Shown piece by piece: positions 15,955-23,037 of a stretch of 32,714 bases of DNA (position 1 is the first letter of the stretch; each line of letters opens with the position of its first letter). Origin of the DNA: CAYFUT01 sp964346395. GTDB lineage: Bacteria > Bacillota > Halanaerobiia > Halobacteroidales > Halobacteroidaceae. The notes under the pieces were generated by a model. It was given only the letters and a program-made list of their open reading frames with translations, was not told where the DNA came from and did no database searches. The position numbers and the translations under genes were made by a program. The stretch is from positions 1 through 32,714 of the forward strand of contig CAYFUT010000026.1 in assembly GCA_964346395.1 (NCBI GenBank). Reading direction: 5' to 3'.

Positions 15955-16216
15955 TTTTCTACTTACTATTCTTTTATTAGGATTGAATAGAATAAAACCT
16001 GCCTTAGTTAACCCGAGTGTTTTTCAAGTGCGCCGTGGTTTTTACAGCGGAGAAGTGAAAGAGCTAACTTTAAAGAAAAGATTGAAGGAAAATTTTCGTA
16101 GTTATTATTGGTTAGCAAAATGCAGTCGGGAAACTAATGATCACCAACAGGCATTAACTATTTATCCTGCTAATTTCAAAGCAAAGCAACTTAAAAAGAT
16201 GCTGCAGAAAAAATAA
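15955..16216 (+). pseudogene. probable remnant of a membrane-anchored TPR protein
   Basis: The frame starts without an ATG or binding site in a hydrophobic stretch (LIFLLTILLLGL from about 15950) and continues through GEVKELTLKKRLKENFRSYYWLAKCSRETNDHQQAL, which looks like one TPR helix pair, before a short basic tail. The earliest start codon is TTG 15983, which would leave out the anchor. The TPR unit appears to be fused to a distant piece (IYPANFKAKQLKKML), suggesting an internal deletion. It lies directly after the chemoreceptor pseudogene. Confidence 0.45.
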
Positions 16217-16240
16217 ACGCCGGATATTTAGTCCGGCGTT
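16207..16240 (-). terminator. terminator of the OsmC-family gene
   Basis: AACGCCGGA (16216-16224) and TCCGGCGTT (16232-16240) with a 7-base loop; on the minus strand the stem is followed by TATTTTTT. There is no T-run on the plus strand. Confidence 0.85.
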
Positions 16241-16258
16241 AGAAAGAAATAAAGGTGA

Positions 16259-16696
16259 TTATTTAATTTCGTAATCTCCGTTAACTGTGATATTACGCTT
16301 TAAGCTATCGGAAACAGGACAGCGGTTTTCAATTACTTTTACTAGTTCGGCAATGTTTTCTTGCGGTGAATCGGAATTAATATTCAGAGTAAAGCGGACA
16401 TCTTGGAAGCCGGGGTCTACATCGTCTGCTCCTTTGAAGCCCCTAAGGTCAACATCTCCTTCTAGTTCGACTGAAAAGTCATTTAATTCTACTCCGCAGC
16501 TTTCGGCAAACATACTGGCGCAGATAGAGAGGCAGCCGCCTAAACTACACAGGGCCAACTCTACGGGATTCATTCCTTCGTCAGTGCCCCCCAGTTCTTC
16601 CGGTTCGTCCATGACTATTTTGTGGCCTCTACTTTCGGCGCTAACGGTTAACCCGTCTTCTAAATTAACTGTAGCTGTAAAAGTTTCTTCGGACAT
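16259..16696 (-). CDS. OsmC/Ohr family peroxide-reducing protein
   Basis: 145 residues. OsmC-family proteins reduce organic hydroperoxides with a pair of cysteines. Seen are GMNPVELALCSLGGCLSICA, placing the likely reactive Cys at 55, and ENRCPVSDSL with the second Cys at 126; both are expected in working members. Two extra cysteines (50 and 59) lie next to the first. AAGGAGGC precedes the ATG. A perfect-consensus promoter on the minus strand drives it, and a terminator follows, so it is monocistronic. It is divergent from the lipoyl-Lpd gene; lipoyl-lysine is a known reductant for some OsmC/Ohr proteins, so the neighbourhood may be functional (inference). Confidence 0.9.
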   Translation of the reverse strand: MSEETFTATVNLEDGLTVSAESRGHKIVMDEPEELGGTDEGMNPVELALCSLGGCLSICASMFAESCGVELNDFSVELEGDVDLRGFKGADDVDPGFQDVRFTLNINSDSPQENIAELVKVIENRCPVSDSLKRNITVNGDYEIK

Positions 16697-16746
16697 TATT
16701 GTGCCTCCTTTAAATAAGAATATTTTGTGAAATTATGTTCATAGTA

Positions 16747-16775
16747 ATTATATTACATCCCTCGAATTTTGTCAA
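16747..16775 (-). promoter_or_regulatory. consensus promoter for the OsmC-family gene
   Basis: On the minus strand, TTGACA (16775-16770), 17-base spacer, TATAAT (16752-16747). A perfect match in both hexamers. Confidence 0.85.
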
Positions 16776-16802
16776 TTTTTTGTTATGCTTGGAAATTGAA
16801 GT

Positions 16803-16831
16803 TTGACTTGATTTTTGCGATTGGGTATAAT
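16803..16831 (+). promoter_or_regulatory. promoter for the lpd-lplA operon
   Basis: TTGACT (16803-16808), 17-base spacer, TATAAT (16826-16831). It leaves an untranslated leader of about 85 bases before 16923 in which I see no clear structure. Confidence 0.75.
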
Positions 16832-16922
16832 GAAGATAATTAAGCAAATGCTCTAAAAATCACTTGCTAGTAATAGGATATGTAAAATAGGAAAGATTAT
16901 TATAATAGAGGGGGAAGAAAGT

Positions 16923-18851
16923 ATGTTGATTAAGCTTAGCAGTGAGCAACTGCCGGAAGATGTGGAACAGGGTACAGTGACAGAGGTTCAGGTAAAACTG
17001 GGAGAAGAAGTAGAATCAGGAGCAGTTATTCTGCAGTTAGAAGCAGATAAAACTAATATTGTAGTGACTGCGGAACAAGCAGGTAGAGTAGAAGAGATAT
17101 TAGTAGAGGAAGGAGAAGAAATAAAAGCAGGACAGCCCGTGGTGGAGATGACTCGTCAGGAAAGGGAAATTAAGCTGACGGCTGACCAACTGCCGGAAGG
17201 GACTGATGAGGCAAAAATAACTAACCTGCCTCTGAAAGTAGGAGCGGAAGTAACTGCTGGAGATGTAGTCTGTGAGTTAGAGGCAGATAAAACTACTATT
17301 GCTGTTGAAGCTGACAAATCGGGAGAAATAAGTAAGCTAGAAATAGCAGAAGGAGCTATGGTGCAGCCGGGGGAAGTACTGCTGACATTAAGTTCAGCTG
17401 ATAAAAAGGATTCAACAGAAGAAACTGCGTCTCAATCCGCTAGAGAAATAGCGACGGAACTGACCATTATCGGGGCCGGCCCCGGCGGTTATGTAGCAGC
17501 TATTAAAGCTGCTAAGCTGGGAGCGGAAGTGACGCTGATTGAGAAAGAGAATTTAGGCGGTACTTGTTTAAACTGGGGCTGCATTCCGACTAAGGCTTTG
17601 GTAAGGTCGGCTGATGCTTATACTGAATTAAAGGAAGCAGAACAATTTGGCTGTCGAGCTGAAAAAGTAGGATTTGACTGGTTACAAATTGTAGAGAGAA
17701 AGCAGGATATTGTTGATCAATTAACCCAGGGAATTGAGGGGCTGTTGGCTAAACACGGAGTAGAAGTAATTCAGGGAACAGCCCAATTAGTTGAAGACAC
17801 AACAGTAGAAGTAACTGGTGAGGAAGAAAAAATTAGAGTTAATACTGATCAGATTATCATTGCTACGGGTTCGCAGCCGGTACAGCTGCCGATAGTAGCT
17901 GATAAAGCAGAGGATCATGTATTGTATAGCCGACAGGCGCTGGATTTAGATGAGCTGCCGGAAGAAATGGCAATTATTGGGGGAGGAGTTATTGGACTGG
18001 AATTTGCCTTTATCTTTTCCCGCTTGGAGGTAGAAGTAACAGTAATTGAGTATTTAGAGGAAGTGTTATCTTTTCTGGATTCAGATGTTACAGAAGAAAT
18101 TACTCAGGCGGCTGAGGCAGAGGGAATTGATATTTATACTTCTGCGCAGGCTCAAGAGATTACGGCGACAGCTGATGATAAATGCTTAGTTCAGTTTACC
18201 CAACAGGAACAAAAGGAGTATTTGACTGCTGACCGAGCTCTGATGGCAGTAGGAAGAAAGCCTGATTTAGGCGGATTAGAAGTGGAAAAATTGGGAATTG
18301 AAATTGATGAGCAGACGGGCGGTATCCAAGTAAATAAGAAGATGCAGACGGCTGTGAATAATATCTATGCTATTGGTGATGTAACGGGCCGAACTCAGTT
18401 GGCTCACGCTGCCTCTCACCAGGGAATAGTAGCAGTCAAAAATGTTTTAGGTCAATCAGCAGAAATGGATTATAATTCAATTCCTACCGCTATCTTTACT
18501 GCGCCGGAGATTGCTTCCGTCGGATTGACAGAGGAAGGAGCAGAAGAGCAGAATCAGGAAGTCCGGGTCGGTAAGTTTCCGGTAGCTGCTAATGGAAAGG
18601 CTTTGACGTTAGGAGAAACTACTGGTTTTGCAAAGATCATTGCCGATGCTGAAACAGACCAAGTATTAGGTGGAGCAATTATTGGTCCTCATGCTACTGA
18701 TTTAATTGCCGAAATAACGCTAGCAGTTAAGAATAACTTGACTACTGAGGAAGTAATTGCAACGATCCATGCTCATCCTACCAGTGCGGAAACAATCCAT
18801 GAAGCGGCCTTAGCTGTGCGGCCGGAGGGGGCGCTGCATTATGCCGAATAA
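16923..18851 (+). CDS. lpdA: dihydrolipoamide dehydrogenase with two N-terminal lipoyl domains
   Basis: 642 residues. The FAD enzyme reoxidises dihydrolipoyl groups with NAD. Two lipoyl domains come first: about 1-77 with LEADKTN (lipoyl-Lys 43) and about 82-156 with LEADKTT (Lys 123). They are similar to each other (KLSSEQLPE versus KLTADQLPE), so they arose by duplication. A Ser/Glu-rich linker leads to the enzyme: FAD loop IIGAGPGGYVAAIKAAKLG (from about 181), redox disulfide GGTCLNWGC (Cys 215 and 220), NAD loop AIIGGGVIGLEFAF, AIGDVTGRTQLAHAA, and the active-site HPTSAETIHEAAL at the end. Ordinary Lpd is about 470 residues; one lipoyl domain is known in several lineages, two are less usual. 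No E1 or E2 gene is nearby. A lipoate ligase gene overlaps it by 11 bases. Confidence 0.95.
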   Translation: MLIKLSSEQLPEDVEQGTVTEVQVKLGEEVESGAVILQLEADKTNIVVTAEQAGRVEEILVEEGEEIKAGQPVVEMTRQEREIKLTADQLPEGTDEAKITNLPLKVGAEVTAGDVVCELEADKTTIAVEADKSGEISKLEIAEGAMVQPGEVLLTLSSADKKDSTEETASQSAREIATELTIIGAGPGGYVAAIKAAKLGAEVTLIEKENLGGTCLNWGCIPTKALVRSADAYTELKEAEQFGCRAEKVGFDWLQIVERKQDIVDQLTQGIEGLLAKHGVEVIQGTAQLVEDTTVEVTGEEEKIRVNTDQIIIATGSQPVQLPIVADKAEDHVLYSRQALDLDELPEEMAIIGGGVIGLEFAFIFSRLEVEVTVIEYLEEVLSFLDSDVTEEITQAAEAEGIDIYTSAQAQEITATADDKCLVQFTQQEQKEYLTADRALMAVGRKPDLGGLEVEKLGIEIDEQTGGIQVNKKMQTAVNNIYAIGDVTGRTQLAHAASHQGIVAVKNVLGQSAEMDYNSIPTAIFTAPEIASVGLTEEGAEEQNQEVRVGKFPVAANGKALTLGETTGFAKIIADAETDQVLGGAIIGPHATDLIAEITLAVKNNLTTEEVIATIHAHPTSAETIHEAALAVRPEGALHYAE

Positions 18852-19875
18852 GAATTTAACTCCTTATCTAGCGGTAGCAGACAGATATGATCCCTGGTAT
18901 AATTTAGCGGTGGAAGAATATTTATTGGAAGAGCTGTCGGAAGGAGAGATTTATCTGTATCTCTGGCAGAATGAGAATACAGTTGTAATCGGCCGTAATC
19001 AGAATGCCTGGCGGGAATGTCGGGTAGAAAAGTTACGGCAGGACGGCGGGCAGTTGGCCCGGCGGCTGTCTGGCGGGGGAGCAGTATTTCATGATGTGGG
19101 GAATTTAAATTATACTATTTTAATGAAGAAAAGGACTTATGATTTAGAGAGCCAACTACAGGTTATTATTAAAGCTTTAAATGATTTAGGAGTAGATGCT
19201 GAATTTTCCGGCCGCAATGATATAGTCTGCGGGGAGAAAAAGATTTCCGGTAATGCGTTTTATTATGGAGCAAAGGGGGCTTATATTCACGGCACAGTAC
19301 TGGTAGATGCTGATTTAGAAAAATTAATTTCTTACTTACAGGTTTCGGAGGAGAAGATAAAATCTAAAGGGATTGAATCAGTCAAAGCTCGGGTGATGAA
19401 TTTAACTGATATAAATAATGATTTAACAGTTGATCAGGTAAAAAATAGTATTAGAGCTAGCTTTCGAAAAGTTTATAATCAAGGTGGAGAGTTGCCGGCA
19501 ATAGAAATTGATTATGGGGCAGATAGAATTGAACAGTTGTATGATAAATATTCTTCTTGGGACTGGCGGTTTGGCGCTGCTCCGGATTGTGATGTTTCTT
19601 TTAGTAACCGTTTCTCTTGGGGGGAAGTAGAGTTTAATTTAAACCTTGTAGATGGTTATATTCAGCAGGCAGTTATTTATTCTGATGCGATGTATGGGGA
19701 CTTAATTGAACAGGTTGCTGCTGCTTTAGAGGACCTTCCTTTTGAAACAGATGTAATTTTAGAAGCGGTGGAAGAAGTACTGACTAATTATCACTTTCCC
19801 CAAGCGGCAAAAGAAGAGGAATTAGCTGCTGAATTTAAAGACTGGCTGCGGGAAGAATTGAAGCAGATTATATAA
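18841..19875 (+). CDS. lplA: lipoate-protein ligase A
   Basis: 344 residues, full length with the C-terminal accessory domain. The enzyme activates free lipoate with ATP and attaches it to the lysine of lipoyl domains. Seen are RLSGGGAVFHDVGNLNYT (the GGGxVxHD lipoate-binding loop) and KISGNAFYYGAKGAYIHGT with the catalytic Lys. Its ATG lies inside the 3' end of the Lpd gene, with GGAGGGGG as binding site, so translation is coupled. The most obvious substrates are the two lipoyl domains of that same protein, plus any GcvH or E2 elsewhere. No lipB or lipA gene is nearby, hinting at salvage. Confidence 0.94.
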   Translation: MPNKNLTPYLAVADRYDPWYNLAVEEYLLEELSEGEIYLYLWQNENTVVIGRNQNAWRECRVEKLRQDGGQLARRLSGGGAVFHDVGNLNYTILMKKRTYDLESQLQVIIKALNDLGVDAEFSGRNDIVCGEKKISGNAFYYGAKGAYIHGTVLVDADLEKLISYLQVSEEKIKSKGIESVKARVMNLTDINNDLTVDQVKNSIRASFRKVYNQGGELPAIEIDYGADRIEQLYDKYSSWDWRFGAAPDCDVSFSNRFSWGEVEFNLNLVDGYIQQAVIYSDAMYGDLIEQVAAALEDLPFETDVILEAVEEVLTNYHFPQAAKEEELAAEFKDWLREELKQII

Positions 19876-19894
19876 CTGGATAATTAATTATTCG

Positions 19895-19930
19895 AGTTCT
19901 GGCTGATTATAACCGGCCGGAACTTTTTTT
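19895..19930 (+). terminator. terminator of the lpd-lplA operon
   Basis: AGTTCTGGC (19895-19903) pairs with GCCGGAACT (19916-19924), one G-U pair, followed by a run of seven T counting the last stem base. Confidence 0.85.
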
Positions 19931-19942
19931 GTTAAAAATTAG

Positions 19943-19956
19943 AAAAACATGTTTTT
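19943..19956. repeat. 14-bp perfect palindrome upstream of the HD-GYP gene
   Basis: AAAAACATGTTTTT, 109 bases before the HD-GYP start. It could be an operator half-site pair or chance in AT-rich DNA. I saw no convincing promoter beside it. Confidence 0.3.
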
Positions 19957-20064
19957 AGGATTATTAGTTATAAATATTATTAATAACCAGGAGATTAATT
20001 AAATATCGAGAAATAGAAAATTAGGTAGAAATCATATTAACAGCGGCAAAAGGAGGAGCATAGT

Positions 20065-21123
20065 ATGCGCCACATTCCAGTTAAAGAATTGACCCCAGGG
20101 ATTAAAGTAGCTAAATCAATTTACAATTCCCAAGGAAATATATTAGTTGCCAAGGGGGAAGCATTATCGCAGGATAATATAAACCGGCTTCAGGAATTAG
20201 GCATTACTAATATTTATATTAATAGAGAAGGTGAACCGGAGGTAGAAATCCCTGAGCCGATTTCATCTCAACGCCGGAATCAGATAGTACAAGAGGTAAA
20301 AGAAGCAGTACAGGTTACAATTGAAGAGAATTATATTCAGCTTAACTCAGTAAAACAGATTGTAGAAGGGATTATGGAAGAAATACTGAGTCAGGAAGAA
20401 ATTATTTTTCACTTAAGAGATATTAGAAATTATGATAATTATTTATTTTCACACTTGGTAAGTGTAGCTTCTTTATCGCTCACGATTGCTGTTGATTTAA
20501 ATTATACTCGGCCGAAGCTGAAAAAATTAGGTGTAGGTGCTTTACTACACGATATTGGATTGGTGATGATAGATAAAGAACTTAACTATGAAACTTCCCG
20601 ACAAGACCACGAAAAATATATGCATCATACGCGCTATGGTTATGATATTTTACGGGAGGCGCCGGGAATTAGCTTGCTGGCAGCGGAAGTAGCTTATCAG
20701 CATCATGAGAAATTGGACGGGACTGGATATCCGCGTAATTTAAAGGGAAATAGCATCCATAAGTTTGCTCAACTAATAGCAGTTACTAATATTTATGACC
20801 GGTTAACTAGCCCCCATCCGACTAATAGTAAAAAGAAGTTGCCTCCGCATAAGGGGTTGAAATTTTTAGATCGGCTGAAAGGAAGTAAGTTAAATTCTGA
20901 TTATGTAGCTATTATGGAAGAACACATTGCTAATTATCCGTTGGGAACAGAAGTATTATTAAATAATGGGAAGCATGCATTAATTACGGGATTACATCAA
21001 CAGAATTTAACGGCGCCAATAGTAAAGATCTTACAAGAACAGCCGGGCGGGAGGGTAGAAGCAGTCAAAGAAGTTGACTTATTAGCTGCTGACCAATTAG
21101 AGATAAAAAGAGTAATCAATTAA
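20065..21123 (+). CDS. HD-GYP domain protein, probable cyclic-di-GMP phosphodiesterase
   Basis: 352 residues, no membrane segment. An N-terminal domain (about 1-55: HIPVKELTPGIKVAKSIYN ... LGITNIYINREG) of the kind often found before HD-GYP domains is followed by a linker and the HD-GYP domain (about 115-260). Metal/catalytic motifs are LLHDIG (His 162, Asp 163), HHEKLDGTGYP (His 213/214, GYP 221-223), and HHTRYGYDIL between them. A C-terminal stretch (from about 290: EVLLNNGKHALITGLHQQN) looks like a small beta domain. The family hydrolyses cyclic-di-GMP, so the protein likely lowers that signal in the cytoplasm. The binding site AAGGAGGAG precedes the ATG. A small unknown protein follows at 65 bases. 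Confidence 0.9.
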   Translation: MRHIPVKELTPGIKVAKSIYNSQGNILVAKGEALSQDNINRLQELGITNIYINREGEPEVEIPEPISSQRRNQIVQEVKEAVQVTIEENYIQLNSVKQIVEGIMEEILSQEEIIFHLRDIRNYDNYLFSHLVSVASLSLTIAVDLNYTRPKLKKLGVGALLHDIGLVMIDKELNYETSRQDHEKYMHHTRYGYDILREAPGISLLAAEVAYQHHEKLDGTGYPRNLKGNSIHKFAQLIAVTNIYDRLTSPHPTNSKKKLPPHKGLKFLDRLKGSKLNSDYVAIMEEHIANYPLGTEVLLNNGKHALITGLHQQNLTAPIVKILQEQPGGRVEAVKEVDLLAADQLEIKRVIN

Positions 21124-21188
21124 AGCTATTATTTACTACCTAATTTTGGAAATAAAGGATAGTTAGTTTTTCATTAGGAGGGGATCAG

Positions 21189-21671
21189 ATGTCTGAAAAA
21201 GACCAGAAAAATAAAATAATTTTGCAGGACGGGAGTGAATTTGAAGGAGATAAACTTATAGCTGCTTATAAAGATAGTGACTCATTTCCTACTACGGGTT
21301 TAATTAGTAATGAAAATTGGGAGTTAGAAGAAATATTTAGAATTAAGATGATGATTGATCATTTTTTATTAGATTTATTAGAGGATAAGTTTGATGAAGA
21401 ACAACAGAAAATGCATAGTAAAATCCAATTTTTAATGCGGAACAAGAAAGAAGAAGTAGTGAATAAGTTAACTTCAGCAGAAGAAGAATTATTTCGGAAA
21501 TTATATGCTGCTTATGAGTGGGAAGTGATTTATGAAGACCAATTAGAAGGAGAAGAAAAAGCAGATGTGATGGACGACCTTTTGGCCGAAGAAAAAGATA
21601 CCGGCGGCGAAAGAGAAAAAGTGGAAACTAAAGATAATGTAATTAAAGTAAATTTTGCTCAAAAAGACTAA
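21189..21671 (+). CDS. hypothetical acidic protein
   Basis: 160 residues, strongly charged. I do not recognise a family. The first 45 residues read as short strands (IILQDGSEFEGDKLIAAYK, then FPTTGLISNENWELEE), followed by a long helical part (about 50-115) rich in Glu, Lys and Leu that could form a coiled coil, and a disordered acidic tail with GGEREKVETKD. There is no signal peptide or membrane segment. AGGAGGGG lies just before the ATG. It follows the HD-GYP gene on the same strand and may share its transcript. The 40-bp palindrome begins 6 bases after its stop. Confidence 0.6.
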   Translation: MSEKDQKNKIILQDGSEFEGDKLIAAYKDSDSFPTTGLISNENWELEEIFRIKMMIDHFLLDLLEDKFDEEQQKMHSKIQFLMRNKKEEVVNKLTSAEEELFRKLYAAYEWEVIYEDQLEGEEKADVMDDLLAEEKDTGGEREKVETKDNVIKVNFAQKD

Positions 21672-21676
21672 TGTAA

Positions 21677-21716
21677 ATCTATATTTTCCAACCCAGCTGG
21701 GTTGGAAAATATAGAT
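21677..21716. repeat. perfect 40-bp palindrome between convergent genes
   Basis: ATCTATATTTTCCAACCCAG followed without spacer by its exact reverse complement. It can form a stem of up to 18 bp with a small loop in either transcript. There is no clean T-run outside the stem. It most likely terminates or protects both converging mRNAs. Confidence 0.85.
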
Positions 21717-21746
21717 AACTATAATTATCTGTTTATATAGTCTAAG

Positions 21747-21977
21747 TTAAAAGTTGATAAATTTTTGGGGTTTAATAGATTGAGAAGGATTAATGGTAGT
21801 AACTACTTGTTTATAGATGGTTTGTGTTCCTTGCTTAGAATCTAGAGCAATCATATAGTCGTCAAATTCTGTAATTATACCCTCTAGGTTGATTCCGTTT
21901 TTCAAATAGATGGTAACTCTTATTTGCTTTTGTTTTAAATAATTAAGATAATCTGCTTGAATATTAAGAGAACTCAT
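21747..21977 (-). CDS. hfq: Hfq-like RNA-binding protein, variant of the KH motif
   Basis: 76 residues, with the Sm1 part VTIYLKNGINLEGIITEFDDYMIALDS and the Sm2 part QTIYKQVVTTINPS. The start NIQADYLNYLKQKQ aligns with the N-terminal helix of Hfq, whose conserved Gln corresponds to Q7. Typical Hfq has YKHAISTI in Sm2; here the central His is Gln. That His lines the proximal pore face that holds uridine-rich RNA ends. Typical hfq sits after miaA, which is not seen here, so this may be a second copy. AGGAGGT precedes the ATG. Family call good, exact role uncertain. Confidence 0.85.
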   Translation of the reverse strand: MSSLNIQADYLNYLKQKQIRVTIYLKNGINLEGIITEFDDYMIALDSKQGTQTIYKQVVTTINPSQSIKPQKFINF

Positions 21978-22130
21978 TTTCTACCTCCTTCAATAATTAA
22001 CATTACAATTAGGTATTTCTTTATATTTTTAAATTTTCCTTCTTTTATAGTTGTATTCTTTTAAAATAAGGTATAAAAGCAAGATTATGAGCAGTAAAGG
22101 TTTTAAAATTGATTTTTAGGAGGGAGTAAA

Positions 22131-22784
22131 ATGAAGAAAAAAATAATTTTGAGTCTATTATTATTGATAATATTTATTAGTTCTACTAGTTTAGGGTATT
22201 ATAAACAAGAAACTTTAGAGCAGTATTTAGCTTATCGGATTAAGTATATTCATAATGTAGCAGATAATACAGATATGAATCTTGACCGTCAGCGAGTGAA
22301 AGAATATGTAGAGGCAATTATTTATTGGGGGGATTATTATTCGCGGCAATTAGAAGTAGATATTGATCCTTTGTTAATAGCTGCTATTTTAGAAACAGAA
22401 ACTAATTTTGTATCACGAGGAGATTATGATAATGGGCAAAGGGTGGGGATTGCCCGCTTAAAAGTTGAGCGAGCTAAATGGATAGCTGAGCAGTTAGATT
22501 TAAAGTATAATAAGTGGCGGTTGCTTGATGCTACAGATTTTGGAATTAGATTTACTGTTTATTATTTGGGGCGAGCGTGCAAAAAATATAATAATGATTT
22601 CCATAAAGCAGTTTTTGCTTATGAACGGGGACTTGATAATGTTTATTTACATAATGAAGATAGAGTAACGAGCCAATATTTATTTAAAGTGTTGGGTAGA
22701 TACAAATATTATCAGAATAAGCTTAATTCTATTCCCGAAGGAGAGGATTATTTCCAATATCAGTTCGAAAAGTTATATCAATAA
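22131..22784 (+). CDS. exported lytic-transglycosylase-like (SLT) protein
   Basis: 217 residues. An N-terminal signal or anchor (KKKIILSLLLLIIFISS, residues 2-18) puts the rest outside the membrane. The core follows the goose-lysozyme-type SLT pattern: VDIDPLLIAAILETETNF holds the catalytic Glu in the place of the usual ES motif, GIARL stands where GLMQ is usual, and HKAVFAYERG replaces AYNAG. The catalytic Glu remains, but the two supporting motifs are altered, so activity is uncertain. No cell-wall operon surrounds it. GGAGGGAG precedes the ATG. Target would be peptidoglycan if active. Confidence 0.75.
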   Translation: MKKKIILSLLLLIIFISSTSLGYYKQETLEQYLAYRIKYIHNVADNTDMNLDRQRVKEYVEAIIYWGDYYSRQLEVDIDPLLIAAILETETNFVSRGDYDNGQRVGIARLKVERAKWIAEQLDLKYNKWRLLDATDFGIRFTVYYLGRACKKYNNDFHKAVFAYERGLDNVYLHNEDRVTSQYLFKVLGRYKYYQNKLNSIPEGEDYFQYQFEKLYQ

Positions 22785-22819
22785 AATAAAAAGCTACTGG
22801 AAAAGGGATTCCAGTAGCT
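22785..22819 (-). terminator. intrinsic terminator reading on the minus strand
   Basis: An 11-bp perfect stem with a 6-base loop. Its T-run exists only in the minus-strand transcript; plus-strand sequence after the stem is ACATCACAC. Confidence 0.75.
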
Positions 22820-22845
22820 ACATCACACTTAAAAAGGGAGATTCT
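22785..22845 (-). ncRNA. candidate small RNA on the minus strand
   Basis: On the minus strand, TTGACA (22880-22875), 17-base spacer and a poor -10 (TACTTT, 22857-22852) precede about 60 bases that end in a complete intrinsic terminator: AGCTACTGGAA / TTCCAGTAGCT (22819-22792) followed by TTTTTATTTT. No minus-strand gene exists from 22846 to 24000 that this terminator could serve. A simpler reading is that the hairpin just ends the plus-strand transglycosylase-like mRNA, but that strand lacks a T-run. Confidence 0.4.
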
Positions 22846-22904
22846 ATCCTTAAAGTATCATTTCTTGTTTAATTTGTCAATGAAAGAAAAGAACTTTTTT
22901 ATCC

Positions 22905-22933
22905 TTGACATTTAATCTATTACCGTGTATAAT
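22905..22933 (+). promoter_or_regulatory. perfect-consensus promoter for the sigma factor
   Basis: TTGACA (22905-22910), 17-base spacer, TATAAT (22928-22933). The leader is about 98 bases. Confidence 0.88.
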
Positions 22934-23037
22934 GATATAATGTGTGATAATTGAATGCTCAGATTAGAATTGGACAAGAAGTTTATAAAGGTAATATAAG
23001 TTTATAACCTAAGTTAGTGAAAAGGAGGAGTATTATA

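Noticed and set aside
16287..16730. 147-codon frame opposite the OsmC-family gene
   Set aside because: Antisense to a clear OsmC gene; Ser/Pro-rich composition is the mirror of its codons.
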